Positions 1-8,376 of a stretch of DNA of 64,000 nt are shown here, piece after piece. The translations under genes and the position numbers were made by a program. The notes below the pieces were generated by a model. It did not search any database and was not told the origin of the DNA. It was given only the letters and a program-made list of their open reading frames with translations. Location of the stretch: NCBI RefSeq assembly GCF_004137685.1, contig NZ_QYBB01000020.1, positions 28,842 to 92,841 on the forward strand. The letters run 5' to 3'. Every line of letters begins with the position of its first letter. Within the stretch, counting starts at the first letter, position 1. The stretch is from Lichenibacterium minor. Its GTDB lineage: Bacteria > Pseudomonadota > Alphaproteobacteria > Rhizobiales > Beijerinckiaceae.

Positions 1-1
1 C

Positions 2-406
2 CGCTTCGGCGCCATGGCGGTGGTGGAGCGGGCGGACGGGGCCGTGCTGGTTCGCACCCGGCCCTCGAAGGGGCTGCTCGGCGGCATGACGGAATTCTTC
101 GGTTCGGACTGGGGGCCCGCCGCGCCGGCCGCGTCGGAGATGGCCGAGGCCAGCGGGGCCGCGCTGGAGCGCGTCGGGCAGGTCGAACACGTCTTCACGC
201 ATTTCGCGCTGACGCTCGACGTGTACCGGGGGCGCTCGCGGTCGGGGGCTGCGCCGGAAGGATGCCGGTGGGTGGGGCCGGCGCAACTCGCCCGCGAGCC
301 GATCCCCAACGCCTTCGCGAAGGTGTGGGATGCCGCGGCGGGCGGGACGGCCTCAGCCGTCGTCCCGGTCGCGGCGGACGGCCTGGGTCTCGTAGGCCTC
401 GAATGA
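2..406 (+). CDS. mutY: A/G-specific adenine glycosylase, C-terminal part (runs off the window start)
   Basis: This is the C-terminal NUDIX-like domain of MutY, the base-excision enzyme that removes adenine mispaired with 8-oxoguanine. The frame is open from base 2, so the gene starts before the window; the catalytic HhH and iron-sulfur parts are not visible. The visible signature is a basic strand followed by RPSKGLLGGMTEFFGSDW (the KGLLGGMWEFP-type motif of MutY), then VFTHFALTLDVY, matching the MutY pattern in which a T/S-H-F-x-L strand contacts 8-oxoG. The last 54 bases overlap the convergent small membrane gene on the other strand. Confidence 0.85.
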   Translation, partial: RFGAMAVVERADGAVLVRTRPSKGLLGGMTEFFGSDWGPAAPAASEMAEASGAALERVGQVEHVFTHFALTLDVYRGRSRSGAAPEGCRWVGPAQLAREPIPNAFAKVWDAAAGGTASAVVPVAADGLGLVGLE

Positions 407-547
407 ACCGATCAGCAGCGTCGCCGACAGGGCGAAGACCGCGAGGCAGACGCCCGACAGCGTCCCGCTCATCGGCGTGACGTGGCCGAACCCCAACGCG
501 GCGGAACCGACGCAGAGCGCCGCCAAGGCCATCATCCAACGCAGCAT
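353..547 (-). CDS. small two-helix membrane protein, DUF1328-like
   Basis: A 64-residue protein starting MLRWMMALAALCVG, with two hydrophobic segments (about residues 4-20 and 30-48) separated by a short Gly/Ser loop and a charged tail (YETQAVRRDRDDG). The MLRW start and GFG turn resemble the DUF1328 (YtjA-like) family of small inner-membrane proteins of unknown function, though it is slightly longer than usual. The start was placed at the internal ATG because GGAG lies 8 bases upstream. Its 3' end runs into the end of mutY. The family assignment is by resemblance only. Confidence 0.55.
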   Translation of the reverse strand: MLRWMMALAALCVGSAALGFGHVTPMSGTLSGVCLAVFALSATLLIGSFEAYETQAVRRDRDDG

Positions 548-869
548 GGAAAGAACTCCGCGGGCCTCGCCCGTCGCGGTCTGTCCTATCCGCAATGCGG
601 CTGATCGGACAGAGTTCCACGCGCTATACCTGGTTTTATCGTCTACGCGATGTTAAGCGGTCGCGTTCATACGGTTGTCATCGATTGCTTATAGAATTGG
701 CAGAATGCCCGATCTCAGACAGGCCCGTCTGATCTGTCTTTCATCACACCCTGCCTGCCGAGGCGGCAGCATTTCGCGGCATCCGTCCGACGGCTCGGCC
801 ACGCGGATGTCGGCTTCGCCCGAACGCCGCGCGGGCTCGTGACCCGGCTCCATCGGTTCGCAGCGCGGA
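548..869. other. intergenic region, no gene seen
   Basis: This stretch separates the small membrane gene from the DUF155 gene. Bases 610-720 are clearly AT-richer than the surroundings and probably hold the promoter of the leftward small membrane gene. I could not settle -35/-10 boxes. No convincing ORF or RNA fold was found. Confidence 0.4.
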
Positions 870-1709
870 TCAGGCGTGACGGAAGAAGACCATCTGGGCG
901 AGGGTGAGCAGGATCTCGGTGACGATCAGCGCCACGACGGCGATCTCGAGCCCCGTGGTGCGGTCCGCCTCGATGACGTCGGTCAGCGCGCGGGCGGTCT
1001 CGACGATGACGTCGAGCTTGCGCTTCAGCGCGGTGGTGCGCTCCTTCAGCTCGTATTCGTCCTCGACGCGCGCGTAGAGCCGCTCGAGGTCGGGCCGGTC
1101 CCAAAGGACGTCGGGCTTCTCCTCCACGGCGACGCGGCCGGACAGGCGGTGCTGGACGAGCAGCGCCTGTCCGATCAGCCGCAGCATGGCGCGTCGCGTG
1201 CCGGGCGGGCGGCCGGTGCGCGACAGGCCCAGCGCGAAGGGCTCGATCACGTCGAGCACGGCGTTGACTTCGCGCTCGTCGCGCGCGAGCGACACCGACT
1301 TGGCGAGGGCGTCGGCGAGCACGAGCAGCCGCGCGGCCGACAGGTCGCGCACCTGGATGGGGCCGCCCGGCGACACCTGGTCCGCCCCCTCGGGCGCCAC
1401 TTCGAGCACGGCCGTCTCGTCGTCGACGCGCTCGCGCTCGCCCGACACGCGCGGGCGGATCTGGCGCAGCACGTCGTCCTCCTCCAGCGGCGTCAGCCCC
1501 ACCAGAACGGCGACGCCGAAGCGGTACAGCGCCACGAAGCCGGTGGGGCCGACCGAGAAGGCGAGCGGGTTGGTCGACAGCGTGTCGGGCCGCTCCAGCC
1601 CCGCGGCGTCGAGCCGGGCGCCGAGCGCCAGGGCGCGGAGCGTGACGCGATGGACGATGGGCTTCGGGACCGTGAGGGCGACGTCGGACATGGCGGGGTT
1701 GTAGCCCAT
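870..1709 (-). CDS. DUF155 (RMD1/Sif2/RMND1-like) family protein
   Basis: A 279-residue protein of the DUF155 family, known from yeast Rmd1/Sif2 and mitochondrial RMND1, which in eukaryotes supports mitochondrial translation; the bacterial role is not established. Visible family features are FGVAVLVG near residue 65, the mostly helical central part and a single C-terminal membrane helix (about residues 253-273, VALIVTEILLTLAQMVFF) ending in FRHA, as in other members with a C-terminal anchor. A second Met at residue 7 (MSDVAL) could be the real start, since neither has a strong ribosome site. It lies downstream of ribF on the same strand, separated by a pair of palindromes. Confidence 0.75.
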   Translation of the reverse strand: MGYNPAMSDVALTVPKPIVHRVTLRALALGARLDAAGLERPDTLSTNPLAFSVGPTGFVALYRFGVAVLVGLTPLEEDDVLRQIRPRVSGERERVDDETAVLEVAPEGADQVSPGGPIQVRDLSAARLLVLADALAKSVSLARDEREVNAVLDVIEPFALGLSRTGRPPGTRRAMLRLIGQALLVQHRLSGRVAVEEKPDVLWDRPDLERLYARVEDEYELKERTTALKRKLDVIVETARALTDVIEADRTTGLEIAVVALIVTEILLTLAQMVFFRHA

Positions 1710-1761
1710 CGGGCGACCCGGGGCACGCCCGGCGAAGCCGGCGGCTCGCGGGGCGCCCTAA

Positions 1762-1850
1762 GCAGGATCGCGTGGGCTCGCCCACGCGATCCTGCCATTT
1801 TTCCCTGTGAAGAGGAGCAGACATTCGTGGGCCAACCCACGAATGTCTGC
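1762..1850. repeat. paired palindromes (REP/BIME-like), copy A
   Basis: Two perfect 15-bp inverted repeats lie 21 bp apart. The first is GCAGGATCGCGTGGG, loop CTCG, then its complement (1762-1795). The second is GCAGACATTCGTGGG, loop CCAA, then its complement (1817-1850). The second abuts the ribF stop codon. The same arrangement recurs after ybaB at 11405-11494, with different stem sequences but the same GTGGG/CCCAC hairpin top and a spacer beginning TCNTCTTC in the gene direction. They could act as mRNA 3' end stabilisers or terminators of ribF. Confidence 0.75.
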
Positions 1851-2813
1851 TTAGCCCGCCAGCATCGACCGCGCTTCCGCGGCGTCGAGGTTCATGCGCA
1901 CCACCAGCGCGTCGGCGGAGTCGAACCGTTCCTCGCCGCGGATCCAGCCGACGAAATCCACCTCGATGTCCTGCCCGTACAGGTCGCCGGAAAAGTCGAA
2001 CAGGAAGGATTCCAGCAGCGGCGCGCCGTTGTCGAAGGTCGGGCGGCGGCCGTAGGACGCGACCCCGCCGTATTCGCCCGAGGAGGTGCGGACCTTCACG
2101 GCATAGATGCCGTGGGCGAGCCTGGCGGCAGGGTCGAGGCGGAGGTTGGCGGTCGGGAAGCCCAGCGTGCGGCCGAGCTTCTCGCCGTGCACCACCTGCC
2201 CCAGCACGAAATGGTGCCGGCCCAGCAGCGTCGCGGCGCGCGACACGTCGCCGGCTTCCAGCGCCCGGCGGACCGCGGTCGACGACACGGCGGCGAGGTC
2301 GCCCCGCGCGTCCGCCACGATCTTGTCGATCACCGCCACGGCGAAGCCGTGCCGCACCCCGGCGTCGACGAGGTAGGCCGGCGTGCCCGCCCGCCCCTTG
2401 CCGAAGTGGAAGTCGTAGCCCACCACGGCGGCCGCGATGCCGAGGCGGCGCACCAGCACGTCGGCGACGAAGTCCTCGGCGCCCAGCGACGCGAAGCCCG
2501 AATCGAAGCTGCGCACCACCATGCCGTCCACCGTGCCGAGCCGGCTTAGCGCCAACGCCTTGGCGGCCGGCGGCGTGATGCGGAAGATGGTCGGCACGCC
2601 GGCGAAATAGTCGCCCGGATGCGGCTCGAAGGTCAGCACCGCCGTGGGTCGCCCGAGTTCGGCCGCCAGCGCCCGCGCCCGCCCGATCACGGCCTGGTGG
2701 CCGCGATGCACGCCGTCGAAATTGCCGATCGCCACCACGGCCCCTGCGAGCCCCGCGGGCGGGCTCTCGGGATCCTCGGCGACGATGAAATGGGGAGGGA
2801 GCGGCGCGATCAA
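1851..2813 (-). CDS. ribF: bifunctional riboflavin kinase / FAD synthetase
   Basis: RibF phosphorylates riboflavin to FMN and adenylylates FMN to FAD in the cytoplasm. It is 320 residues, the usual length. The N-terminal nucleotidyltransferase half shows AIGNFDGVHRGHQAVI (HxGH-type motif, about residues 30-45), FEPHPGDYF and SSTAVRRALEAGDV. The C-terminal flavokinase half shows LGFPTANL and the GVASYGRRPTF...ESFLFDF region, then a final helix. It is followed on the same strand by paired palindromes and the DUF155 gene. No FMN riboswitch was seen upstream. Confidence 0.95.
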   Translation of the reverse strand: MIAPLPPHFIVAEDPESPPAGLAGAVVAIGNFDGVHRGHQAVIGRARALAAELGRPTAVLTFEPHPGDYFAGVPTIFRITPPAAKALALSRLGTVDGMVVRSFDSGFASLGAEDFVADVLVRRLGIAAAVVGYDFHFGKGRAGTPAYLVDAGVRHGFAVAVIDKIVADARGDLAAVSSTAVRRALEAGDVSRAATLLGRHHFVLGQVVHGEKLGRTLGFPTANLRLDPAARLAHGIYAVKVRTSSGEYGGVASYGRRPTFDNGAPLLESFLFDFSGDLYGQDIEVDFVGWIRGEERFDSADALVVRMNLDAAEARSMLAG

Positions 2814-2932
2814 TCGGTGAACCGGGACGGGGGCGACGCGTGGCTTCTACCGCATTTCCGCGCCCCGGCACCACCACCTTGCGGGCCGTCGCGGGTTCGT
2901 GGCCGGCCGGCCCTCCCGGTGACGGCCGCCCG

Positions 2933-5242
2933 TCAGGCGGCCCGGCCCGGCCCGGCCTCGCCGAGGCCGAGCTGGTCGGCCGCCAGCGGACGGCTGAACA
3001 GGTAGCCCTGCAGCTCCTCGCAGCCGGTCAGGCGGAGCTGTTCCGCCTGCTCGGTCGTTTCGACGCCCTCGGCCGTGATGGTCATGCCGAGCCCCTTGGC
3101 GATGTCGCGGATGGCGCGGACGATGACGCGGTTGTCGTCGCGCGACGTCAGGTCCTGGACGAAGGAGCGGTCGATCTTGATCTTGTTGAACGGGAAGCGG
3201 CGCAGGTAGCTCAGCGACGAATAGCCGGTGCCGAAGTCGTCGAGCGCCACCCGCACCCCCATGGCGCGGATCTGGCGCAGGATGTCGAGCGCCGCGTCGG
3301 CGTCGTCGATCAGCACCGTTTCGGTCACCTCCACTTCGAGCCGCCACGGCGCCAGGCCCGAGCGGGTCAGCGCTTCCAGGATGGTGCCCGGGAGCGAGCG
3401 GTCCCGGAACTGCAGCGGCGACACGTTGACGGACACGCGCTGCCCGGCCTCCCAGCGCGCCGCTTCGGCGCAGGCCCGCTCGATCACCCAGGCGCCGATC
3501 GGCCCGATGAGCCCCTGCTCCTCGGCGAGCGGGACGAAGTCGGCGGGCGACACCAGGCCGCGCACCGGGTGCCGCCAGCGGATCAGCGCCTCGCACCCCG
3601 TGACGGCGCCCCCTTCGGCGCTGACGTAGGGCTGGAAGTGCAGCACGAACTCGTCGCGGCCCAGCGCGCCGCGCAGGTCCTGCACGAGGCGCTCGCGCTC
3701 CTGCAGCTTGCGGTCCATCTCGGGCTCGAAGAACCGCACCGTGCCGCGCCCCTCGGCCTTGGCGCGGTAGAGCGCCGCGTCGGCGCTCTTGAGCAGGGCG
3801 TCCTCCGTGTCGCCGTCCGTCGGCGCGAAGGCCACGCCGACGCTGACGCCGACCGTCACGCCTTCGCCCAGTACCAGGAAGGGCTCGGCCAGCCGCGCGA
3901 CGACCTGCCGGCACAGGGCCTCGACGGCCCCGAGCCCGGACGGCCGCTCGACCAGCACGACGAACTCGTCGCCGCCGAAGCGCGCCACCAGCGCGTCCGG
4001 CCCGACGGCCGCGCGCAGCCGCTCCGCCACCGCGACCAGCAGCGCGTCGCCGACGGGATGGCCGTAGCGGTCGTTGACGGGCTTGAACCCGTCGAGGTCG
4101 AGGGACACCACCGCGGCGCCGGCACGCTCGGGGCGGAGCAGCGCGCGGGCCAGCGCGGCACAGAACGACGCGCGGTTCGGCAGGTCGGTCAGGGCGTCGT
4201 GGTGGGCAAGGTGCTCCACCCGGGCCTGGGCGAGCCGCGTTTCGGTGATGTCCCCGGCGACGCCGCGGTATCCCGCGAAGGCGCCGCTCCCGTCGACGGT
4301 GGGCCGCCCGGACAGGGTCCACCAGCGCGGCTCGATCCCGGCGCGGAGCGGCACCACGAGGTCGCGGAAGGGGCGACGCGCGGCGACGTGGCGCCCGAGT
4401 TCCGCGAGCGCCACGGCGTTGCCGGGCGTCGCGGGATCGGCGAGCAGGTCGTCCAGCGCCCGGCCCGCGATGGCGTGCGCGGGACGGGCCAGGACCTGGG
4501 CGAAGCGCGCCGAAGGGTCGCGAAGCCGGGATCGCGCGTCGGTTTCCCACAGCCAGTCGCTCGTCTGCTCCTCGAAGTCCCGGAGGAGCAGGCCGATCAG
4601 GTCGCCCTGGCGCTCGAGATCGAGCCTCTGGCGCACCCCGGCGGCGAAGAGCCCGGCCTGCTGGCGCGCGTTGCGCAGGGCGAGCACGCAGCCCGAAGCG
4701 AACATGGCGGCGAGGCACAGGTGCCACAGGCTGTGCCCGCCGGCCAGGATCCCGCCGACCGACAGCGCGAGGGTGACGCCCACGAAGGCGACCGCGGCCG
4801 GGAACACGGCGGCGAAGACGATGCTGCCGCCCCAGAACACGCCGGTCAGCAGGCACACCACCGTGGCGAGCGCCAGGCCCGTGGCGTGGGCCAGGATCCA
4901 CGCCAGGGCGCCGTTGAGGAGGAGGGCTGCGAGCACGGCATCGACGACGCTCCGGCGCGGCGAACGCCGGTTGAAGGGATGGTCGGGTTCCCGCATCGCG
5001 CGGTTCAGCAGCAGCACCCGGTGGAGGGACAGCACCAGCAGGACCGCGCACCACGCCACGAGCCCGACGCCGACCTCCCGCCACAGCGAAAGCGTCATCA
5101 CCACCGCACAGGCGGCGTTGGCCCCGAGCATGGCCGGGCTGAAGCGGGTGACGGTGGCGAGCTGGAGGATGCGGACATGCTCCGCATCGGCATCGGCCGT
5201 GGGGTGGGCACCGGCATCGCTCGGGCGCATGGACTTCGGCAT
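2933..5242 (-). CDS. membrane-bound diguanylate cyclase / c-di-GMP phosphodiesterase (PAS-GGDEF-EAL)
   Basis: A 769-residue cyclic di-GMP signalling protein. About six hydrophobic segments fill residues 38-190, followed by a PAS-like region (residues 222-335, ending GVAGDITETRLAQA). The GGDEF domain has an intact GGDEF at 423-427. The EAL domain has E-A-L at 551-553, NVSPLQF, DDFGTGYSSL (668-677) and KIDRSFV. Both catalytic motifs look intact, so cyclase, phosphodiesterase or both are possible. The open frame extends far upstream; the start MPKSMRPSDAG was chosen because high-quality sequence begins there and the next gene lies just upstream. Confidence 0.9.
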   Translation of the reverse strand: MPKSMRPSDAGAHPTADADAEHVRILQLATVTRFSPAMLGANAACAVVMTLSLWREVGVGLVAWCAVLLVLSLHRVLLLNRAMREPDHPFNRRSPRRSVVDAVLAALLLNGALAWILAHATGLALATVVCLLTGVFWGGSIVFAAVFPAAVAFVGVTLALSVGGILAGGHSLWHLCLAAMFASGCVLALRNARQQAGLFAAGVRQRLDLERQGDLIGLLLRDFEEQTSDWLWETDARSRLRDPSARFAQVLARPAHAIAGRALDDLLADPATPGNAVALAELGRHVAARRPFRDLVVPLRAGIEPRWWTLSGRPTVDGSGAFAGYRGVAGDITETRLAQARVEHLAHHDALTDLPNRASFCAALARALLRPERAGAAVVSLDLDGFKPVNDRYGHPVGDALLVAVAERLRAAVGPDALVARFGGDEFVVLVERPSGLGAVEALCRQVVARLAEPFLVLGEGVTVGVSVGVAFAPTDGDTEDALLKSADAALYRAKAEGRGTVRFFEPEMDRKLQERERLVQDLRGALGRDEFVLHFQPYVSAEGGAVTGCEALIRWRHPVRGLVSPADFVPLAEEQGLIGPIGAWVIERACAEAARWEAGQRVSVNVSPLQFRDRSLPGTILEALTRSGLAPWRLEVEVTETVLIDDADAALDILRQIRAMGVRVALDDFGTGYSSLSYLRRFPFNKIKIDRSFVQDLTSRDDNRVIVRAIRDIAKGLGMTITAEGVETTEQAEQLRLTGCEELQGYLFSRPLAADQLGLGEAGPGRAA

Positions 5243-5294
5243 CGGCGGGATCGCTTCGGGCGGCAGGCGAAGGGCGGGCGGGCGGCGGGGTGCC

Positions 5295-5459
5295 TCAGGA
5301 CTCGTGGTCGACGCCGGCCACGCGGACGCCGGTCGAGGTCGAGCGCGGCATCGGGGCTGCCCGGACAGGAGCCGGCGACGCCGGCTGCGGAAGGTCGGCC
5401 GCGGCGGCGGCCGAAGAGAAAGCGACGGCGACGAGGGCCACCAGCGACGAGCGCGACAT
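5295..5459 (-). CDS. small exported protein, unknown function
   Basis: A 54-residue protein with an obvious signal peptide, MSRSSLVALVAVAFSSAAAAA followed by DLPQPASPAPV. The mature part would be only about 33 residues, Pro/Arg rich, ending GVDHES. The start is at the internal ATG with AAAGG about 10 bases upstream. It sits 52 bp upstream of the GGDEF/EAL gene on the same strand and could be in one transcript with it. No family is recognised, and a chance ORF cannot be excluded. Confidence 0.45.
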   Translation of the reverse strand: MSRSSLVALVAVAFSSAAAAADLPQPASPAPVRAAPMPRSTSTGVRVAGVDHES

Positions 5460-5689
5460 CGAACAGGACCTTTGAGCGGAGCCACCGGGGCCGATGGCTC
5501 CACCCTGGGCGGAAACTCCATGACGTCGTATGAAGCCCGCGCCGCCCTGGCGCCCATGCCGCACCCGTGAACAGGGTGAAACTGCGCCATGCTGAATCGA
5601 GTCTGATCGACCCCGGCCGCCGCCGGCTTCACCGCCGCCCCGATCTCCCCTATTATCGCGTCCCGACTTCGCCTTTGGGGGAAAGCGCC

Positions 5690-6733
5690 ATGGACGCCCC
5701 GTTCCGCCTGACGTCGCTCGCCCACGGCGGCGGCTGCGGCTGCAAGCTGGCCCCCTCCGTCCTGCGGGACATCCTGGCGAAGATGCCGGAGGCCAGGCCC
5801 TACGCCGCCATGATGGTCGGCATCGAGACCGGCGACGACGCCGCCGTGTACCGGCTGAACGACGCCCAGGCGCTCATCGCCACCACCGACTTCTTCACCC
5901 CCATCGTCGACGACCCGCGCGACTTCGGCCGCATCGCCGCGACCAACGCCCTGTCGGACGTCTACGCCATGGGCGGCACGCCCATCTTCGCCTTGGCGGT
6001 GGTGGGCATGCCGATCGACAAGCTGCCGGTCGAAACCATCCAGGAGATCCTCGGCGGCGGCGCCTCGGTCTGCGCCGACATCGGCATCCCGGTGGCGGGG
6101 GGGCATTCCATCGACACGCCCGAGCCCGTCTACGGCCTCGTGGCGCTGGGCCTGGTCCATCCGGACCGGGTGCTGCGCAACGTGGGCGCGAAGCCGGGCG
6201 ACAGGCTGGTGCTCACCAAGGGGCTCGGCGTCGGCATCCAGGGCGCCGCGCTGAAGCGCGGCGCCCTGTCGGACGAGGGGTATGCCGCCATGGTGGCCTC
6301 CACCACGCAGGTCAACGTGCTGGGTGCCGACATGCCGGCGCTGCCCGGCGTCCGCGCCATGACGGACGTCACCGGCTTCGGCCTGCTCGGCCACGCGCTG
6401 GAGATGGTGCGCGGCTCCGGCCTCGGCCTGTCGATCGACTTCGCGGCCCTGCCGCTGCTCGACGGGGTCGCCGACCTCGCCGCCGCGGGGATCAGGACCG
6501 GAGCCTCGACGCGCAACTGGGCGAGCTTCGGCGCCGAGGTGAAGCTCGGGCCGGCCCTCCCCGCCTGGGGGCGCGACCTCCTGTGCGACCCGCAGACGAG
6601 CGGCGGCCTGCTCGTGGCGGTGTCGCCCGACGGCCTCGAGGCCGTGCTGGCCAAGGCCCGCGAGCGCGGCTTCGGCCGCGCGTCCGTCATCGGCACCTTC
6701 AACGCGGGCGACGCCACCGTCACGGTCGCCTGA
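5690..6733 (+). CDS. selD: selenide, water dikinase (selenophosphate synthetase)
   Basis: SelD makes selenophosphate from selenide and ATP, the selenium donor for selenocysteine and 2-selenouridine. It is 347 residues. The N-terminal active site reads HGGGCGCK, with Cys16 (the Cys17 of the E. coli enzyme) and Lys19, so this is a Cys and not a selenocysteine form. The AIRS-type fold is marked by GIETGDDAAVY, TTDFFTPIVDDP, NALSDVYAMGG, DVTGFGLLGHA and CDPQTSGGLLV. The start ATG follows GGGGGAAAG. It is directly followed by a PhnDCE-like ABC transporter, a context associated with selenium oxyanion uptake. No selA, selB, selC or mnmH is in the window. Confidence 0.95.
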   Translation: MDAPFRLTSLAHGGGCGCKLAPSVLRDILAKMPEARPYAAMMVGIETGDDAAVYRLNDAQALIATTDFFTPIVDDPRDFGRIAATNALSDVYAMGGTPIFALAVVGMPIDKLPVETIQEILGGGASVCADIGIPVAGGHSIDTPEPVYGLVALGLVHPDRVLRNVGAKPGDRLVLTKGLGVGIQGAALKRGALSDEGYAAMVASTTQVNVLGADMPALPGVRAMTDVTGFGLLGHALEMVRGSGLGLSIDFAALPLLDGVADLAAAGIRTGASTRNWASFGAEVKLGPALPAWGRDLLCDPQTSGGLLVAVSPDGLEAVLAKARERGFGRASVIGTFNAGDATVTVA

Positions 6734-6754
6734 CACCCTGGGACACATGCCACG

Positions 6755-7636
6755 ATGAAGCTCGCAGCCCAGTTCACGATCGCCGCCGCGCTGCTGGGCT
6801 TCGCCCAGGCGGCCGCGGCGGCACCGGCCGCCGACAAGCCGGCCTTCGTGTTCACCGCCATCCCCGACCAAGACGAGACGCGCCTCGCCGAACGCTTCGG
6901 CAAGGTCGCCGCCTACCTCGAAGGGAAGCTCGGCGTGCCGGTGCGCTACGTCCCGGTGAAGAGCTACCCGGCGGCGGTGACCAGCTTCGTCAACGGCGAC
7001 GTGCAGCTCGCCTGGTTCGGCGGCATCACCGGCGTGCAGGCCCGCGCCAAGGTGCCGGGCTCCCAGGCCATCGCCCAGGGCGCCGAGGACACCGCCTTCA
7101 AGAGCTACATGATCGCCAACGCCGCCACCGGGCTGAAGAGCGCGCCCGACATCCAGAAGGCCATCGCGGGCCACACCTTCACGTTCGGCGCCCGCACGTC
7201 GACATCGGGCCGCGTGATGCCGGAATACTACCTTCGCCGGACGTTCGACGACAAGGCGCCCGAGCAGGTCTTCCCCCGCGTCGGCTTCTCGGGCGACCAT
7301 TCGCGCACGATCCAGCTCGTGCAGTCCGGCGCCTACGACGTCGGCGTGGTCGACTATTCGGTGTGGGACCTCGACCGGAAGGCCGGGGTGGTCGACGAGT
7401 CCAAGGTGTCGGTGATCTGGCAGTCGCCGCCCTTCCCCGACTACCAGTGGACGATCCGCGGCGACGCGGACGCCACCTTCGGGGCCGGCTTTACCCAGAA
7501 GGTGAAGGACACGCTGGTCGGCATCGCCGATCCCGCCATCCTGGCCCCCTTCGGCCGTTCGAAGTTCGTCCCCGCCGACAACGCCGAATACGCCCCGGTC
7601 GAGGTGGTCGCCAAGGCAGCCGGCCTCCTGAACTGA
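6755..7636 (+). CDS. periplasmic substrate-binding protein of a PhnD-like (putative selenium oxyanion) ABC transporter
   Basis: A 293-residue exported binding protein with signal peptide MKLAAQFTIAAALLGFAQAAAAAP. The body resembles PhnD-type phosphonate binders: FTAIPDQDETRLAERF, VKSYPAAVTSFVNGDVQLAWFGG, FTFGARTSTSGRVMPEYYL and SGAYDVGVVDYSVWD. PhnD-like binders encoded next to selD are generally annotated as putative selenate/selenite binders, and here the gene starts 21 bp after selD. Substrate is therefore inferred from context; phosphonate or another oxyanion remains possible. It forms a tight operon with the ATPase and the permease. Confidence 0.8.
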   Translation: MKLAAQFTIAAALLGFAQAAAAAPAADKPAFVFTAIPDQDETRLAERFGKVAAYLEGKLGVPVRYVPVKSYPAAVTSFVNGDVQLAWFGGITGVQARAKVPGSQAIAQGAEDTAFKSYMIANAATGLKSAPDIQKAIAGHTFTFGARTSTSGRVMPEYYLRRTFDDKAPEQVFPRVGFSGDHSRTIQLVQSGAYDVGVVDYSVWDLDRKAGVVDESKVSVIWQSPPFPDYQWTIRGDADATFGAGFTQKVKDTLVGIADPAILAPFGRSKFVPADNAEYAPVEVVAKAAGLLN

Positions 7637-7641
7637 CCCCC

Positions 7642-8304
7642 ATGGCCGAGGCCGCGATCCACCTCCGGGAACCGGCCGTCGGCTACGCGGGCCGCGTCGT
7701 GCTGCGCGACATCGACCTGACGATCCTGGCCGGCGAGCGTGTGGCGCTGCTCGGACGCTCGGGTGCCGGCAAGTCGACGCTGCTGAACCTCGTCTACGCC
7801 CGGGCGGGGGGCCGCGCCGCCCTGGTGCCGCAGGGCGCCGCCCTGGTGCGGACGCTGAGCGTGTTCCACAACGTCTACATGGGCCGGCTCGACCGCCACT
7901 CCGCCCTGTTCAACCTGCGCAACCTCGTGTGGCCCGTCGGGGCCGAGGTGGAAGCGGTGCGGGCCGTGCTGCGGGACGTGGACCTCGAGCCCGAAATCTT
8001 CCGCCCCGCCGGCGAACTGTCGGGGGGACAGCAGCAGCGCGTGTCGGTGGCGCGGGCCCTCCACAACGGCCGGCCCATCGCGGTCGGCGACGAGCCGGTG
8101 TCGGCGCTCGATCCCGTGCAGGGCGCGGCCGTGCTGGGGCGGCTCGCGGCACGGCACGAAACGCTGGTGCTGGCGCTGCACGACGTGCGCCTGGCGCTGG
8201 CCCACGCGACGCGCATCCTGGCCCTCGACGGCGGCGCCGTGGCGCTCGACGCCCCTGCGGCGGAGCTGACCCCCGCCGACCTCGCGCGGTTCTACGAGGG
8301 GTGA
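7642..8304 (+). CDS. ABC transporter ATP-binding protein (PhnC-like, putative selenium oxyanion uptake)
   Basis: A 220-residue ATPase. Walker A is GRSGAGKS (38-45), the Q-loop is LVPQG near 63, the signature is LSGGQQQR (126-133), Walker B is PIAVGDEP (145-152) and the switch histidine is in LALHDVRLAL. It starts 5 bp after the binding-protein stop codon, so translation is probably coupled. It powers the downstream double permease. The PhnC-type sequence and selD context suggest import of a selenium oxyanion; this is inference. Confidence 0.85.
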   Translation: MAEAAIHLREPAVGYAGRVVLRDIDLTILAGERVALLGRSGAGKSTLLNLVYARAGGRAALVPQGAALVRTLSVFHNVYMGRLDRHSALFNLRNLVWPVGAEVEAVRAVLRDVDLEPEIFRPAGELSGGQQQRVSVARALHNGRPIAVGDEPVSALDPVQGAAVLGRLAARHETLVLALHDVRLALAHATRILALDGGAVALDAPAAELTPADLARFYEG

Positions 8305-8376
8305 CGCGATGGCTGTCGCGGCCGGCCGCGTCGCTCCCCATCCCGAGCGGGGGCCGGAGGTGAGGAGCACCGCGCC

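Noticed and set aside
2840..5533. Long open frame of nearly 900 codons on the plus strand
   Set aside because: It is the antisense of the GGDEF/EAL gene. High GC keeps the opposite strand free of stops; the translation is Arg/Ala/Gly/His-rich with no domain.
5720..5760. Selenocysteine at the SelD active site
   Set aside because: The codon at the catalytic position is TGC (Cys) and no TGA interrupts the frame.
5243..7300. Upstream extension of the GGDEF/EAL frame across selD to 7300
   Set aside because: The extension is antisense to selD and the binding-protein gene and reads as low-complexity noise; the real start is near 5242.
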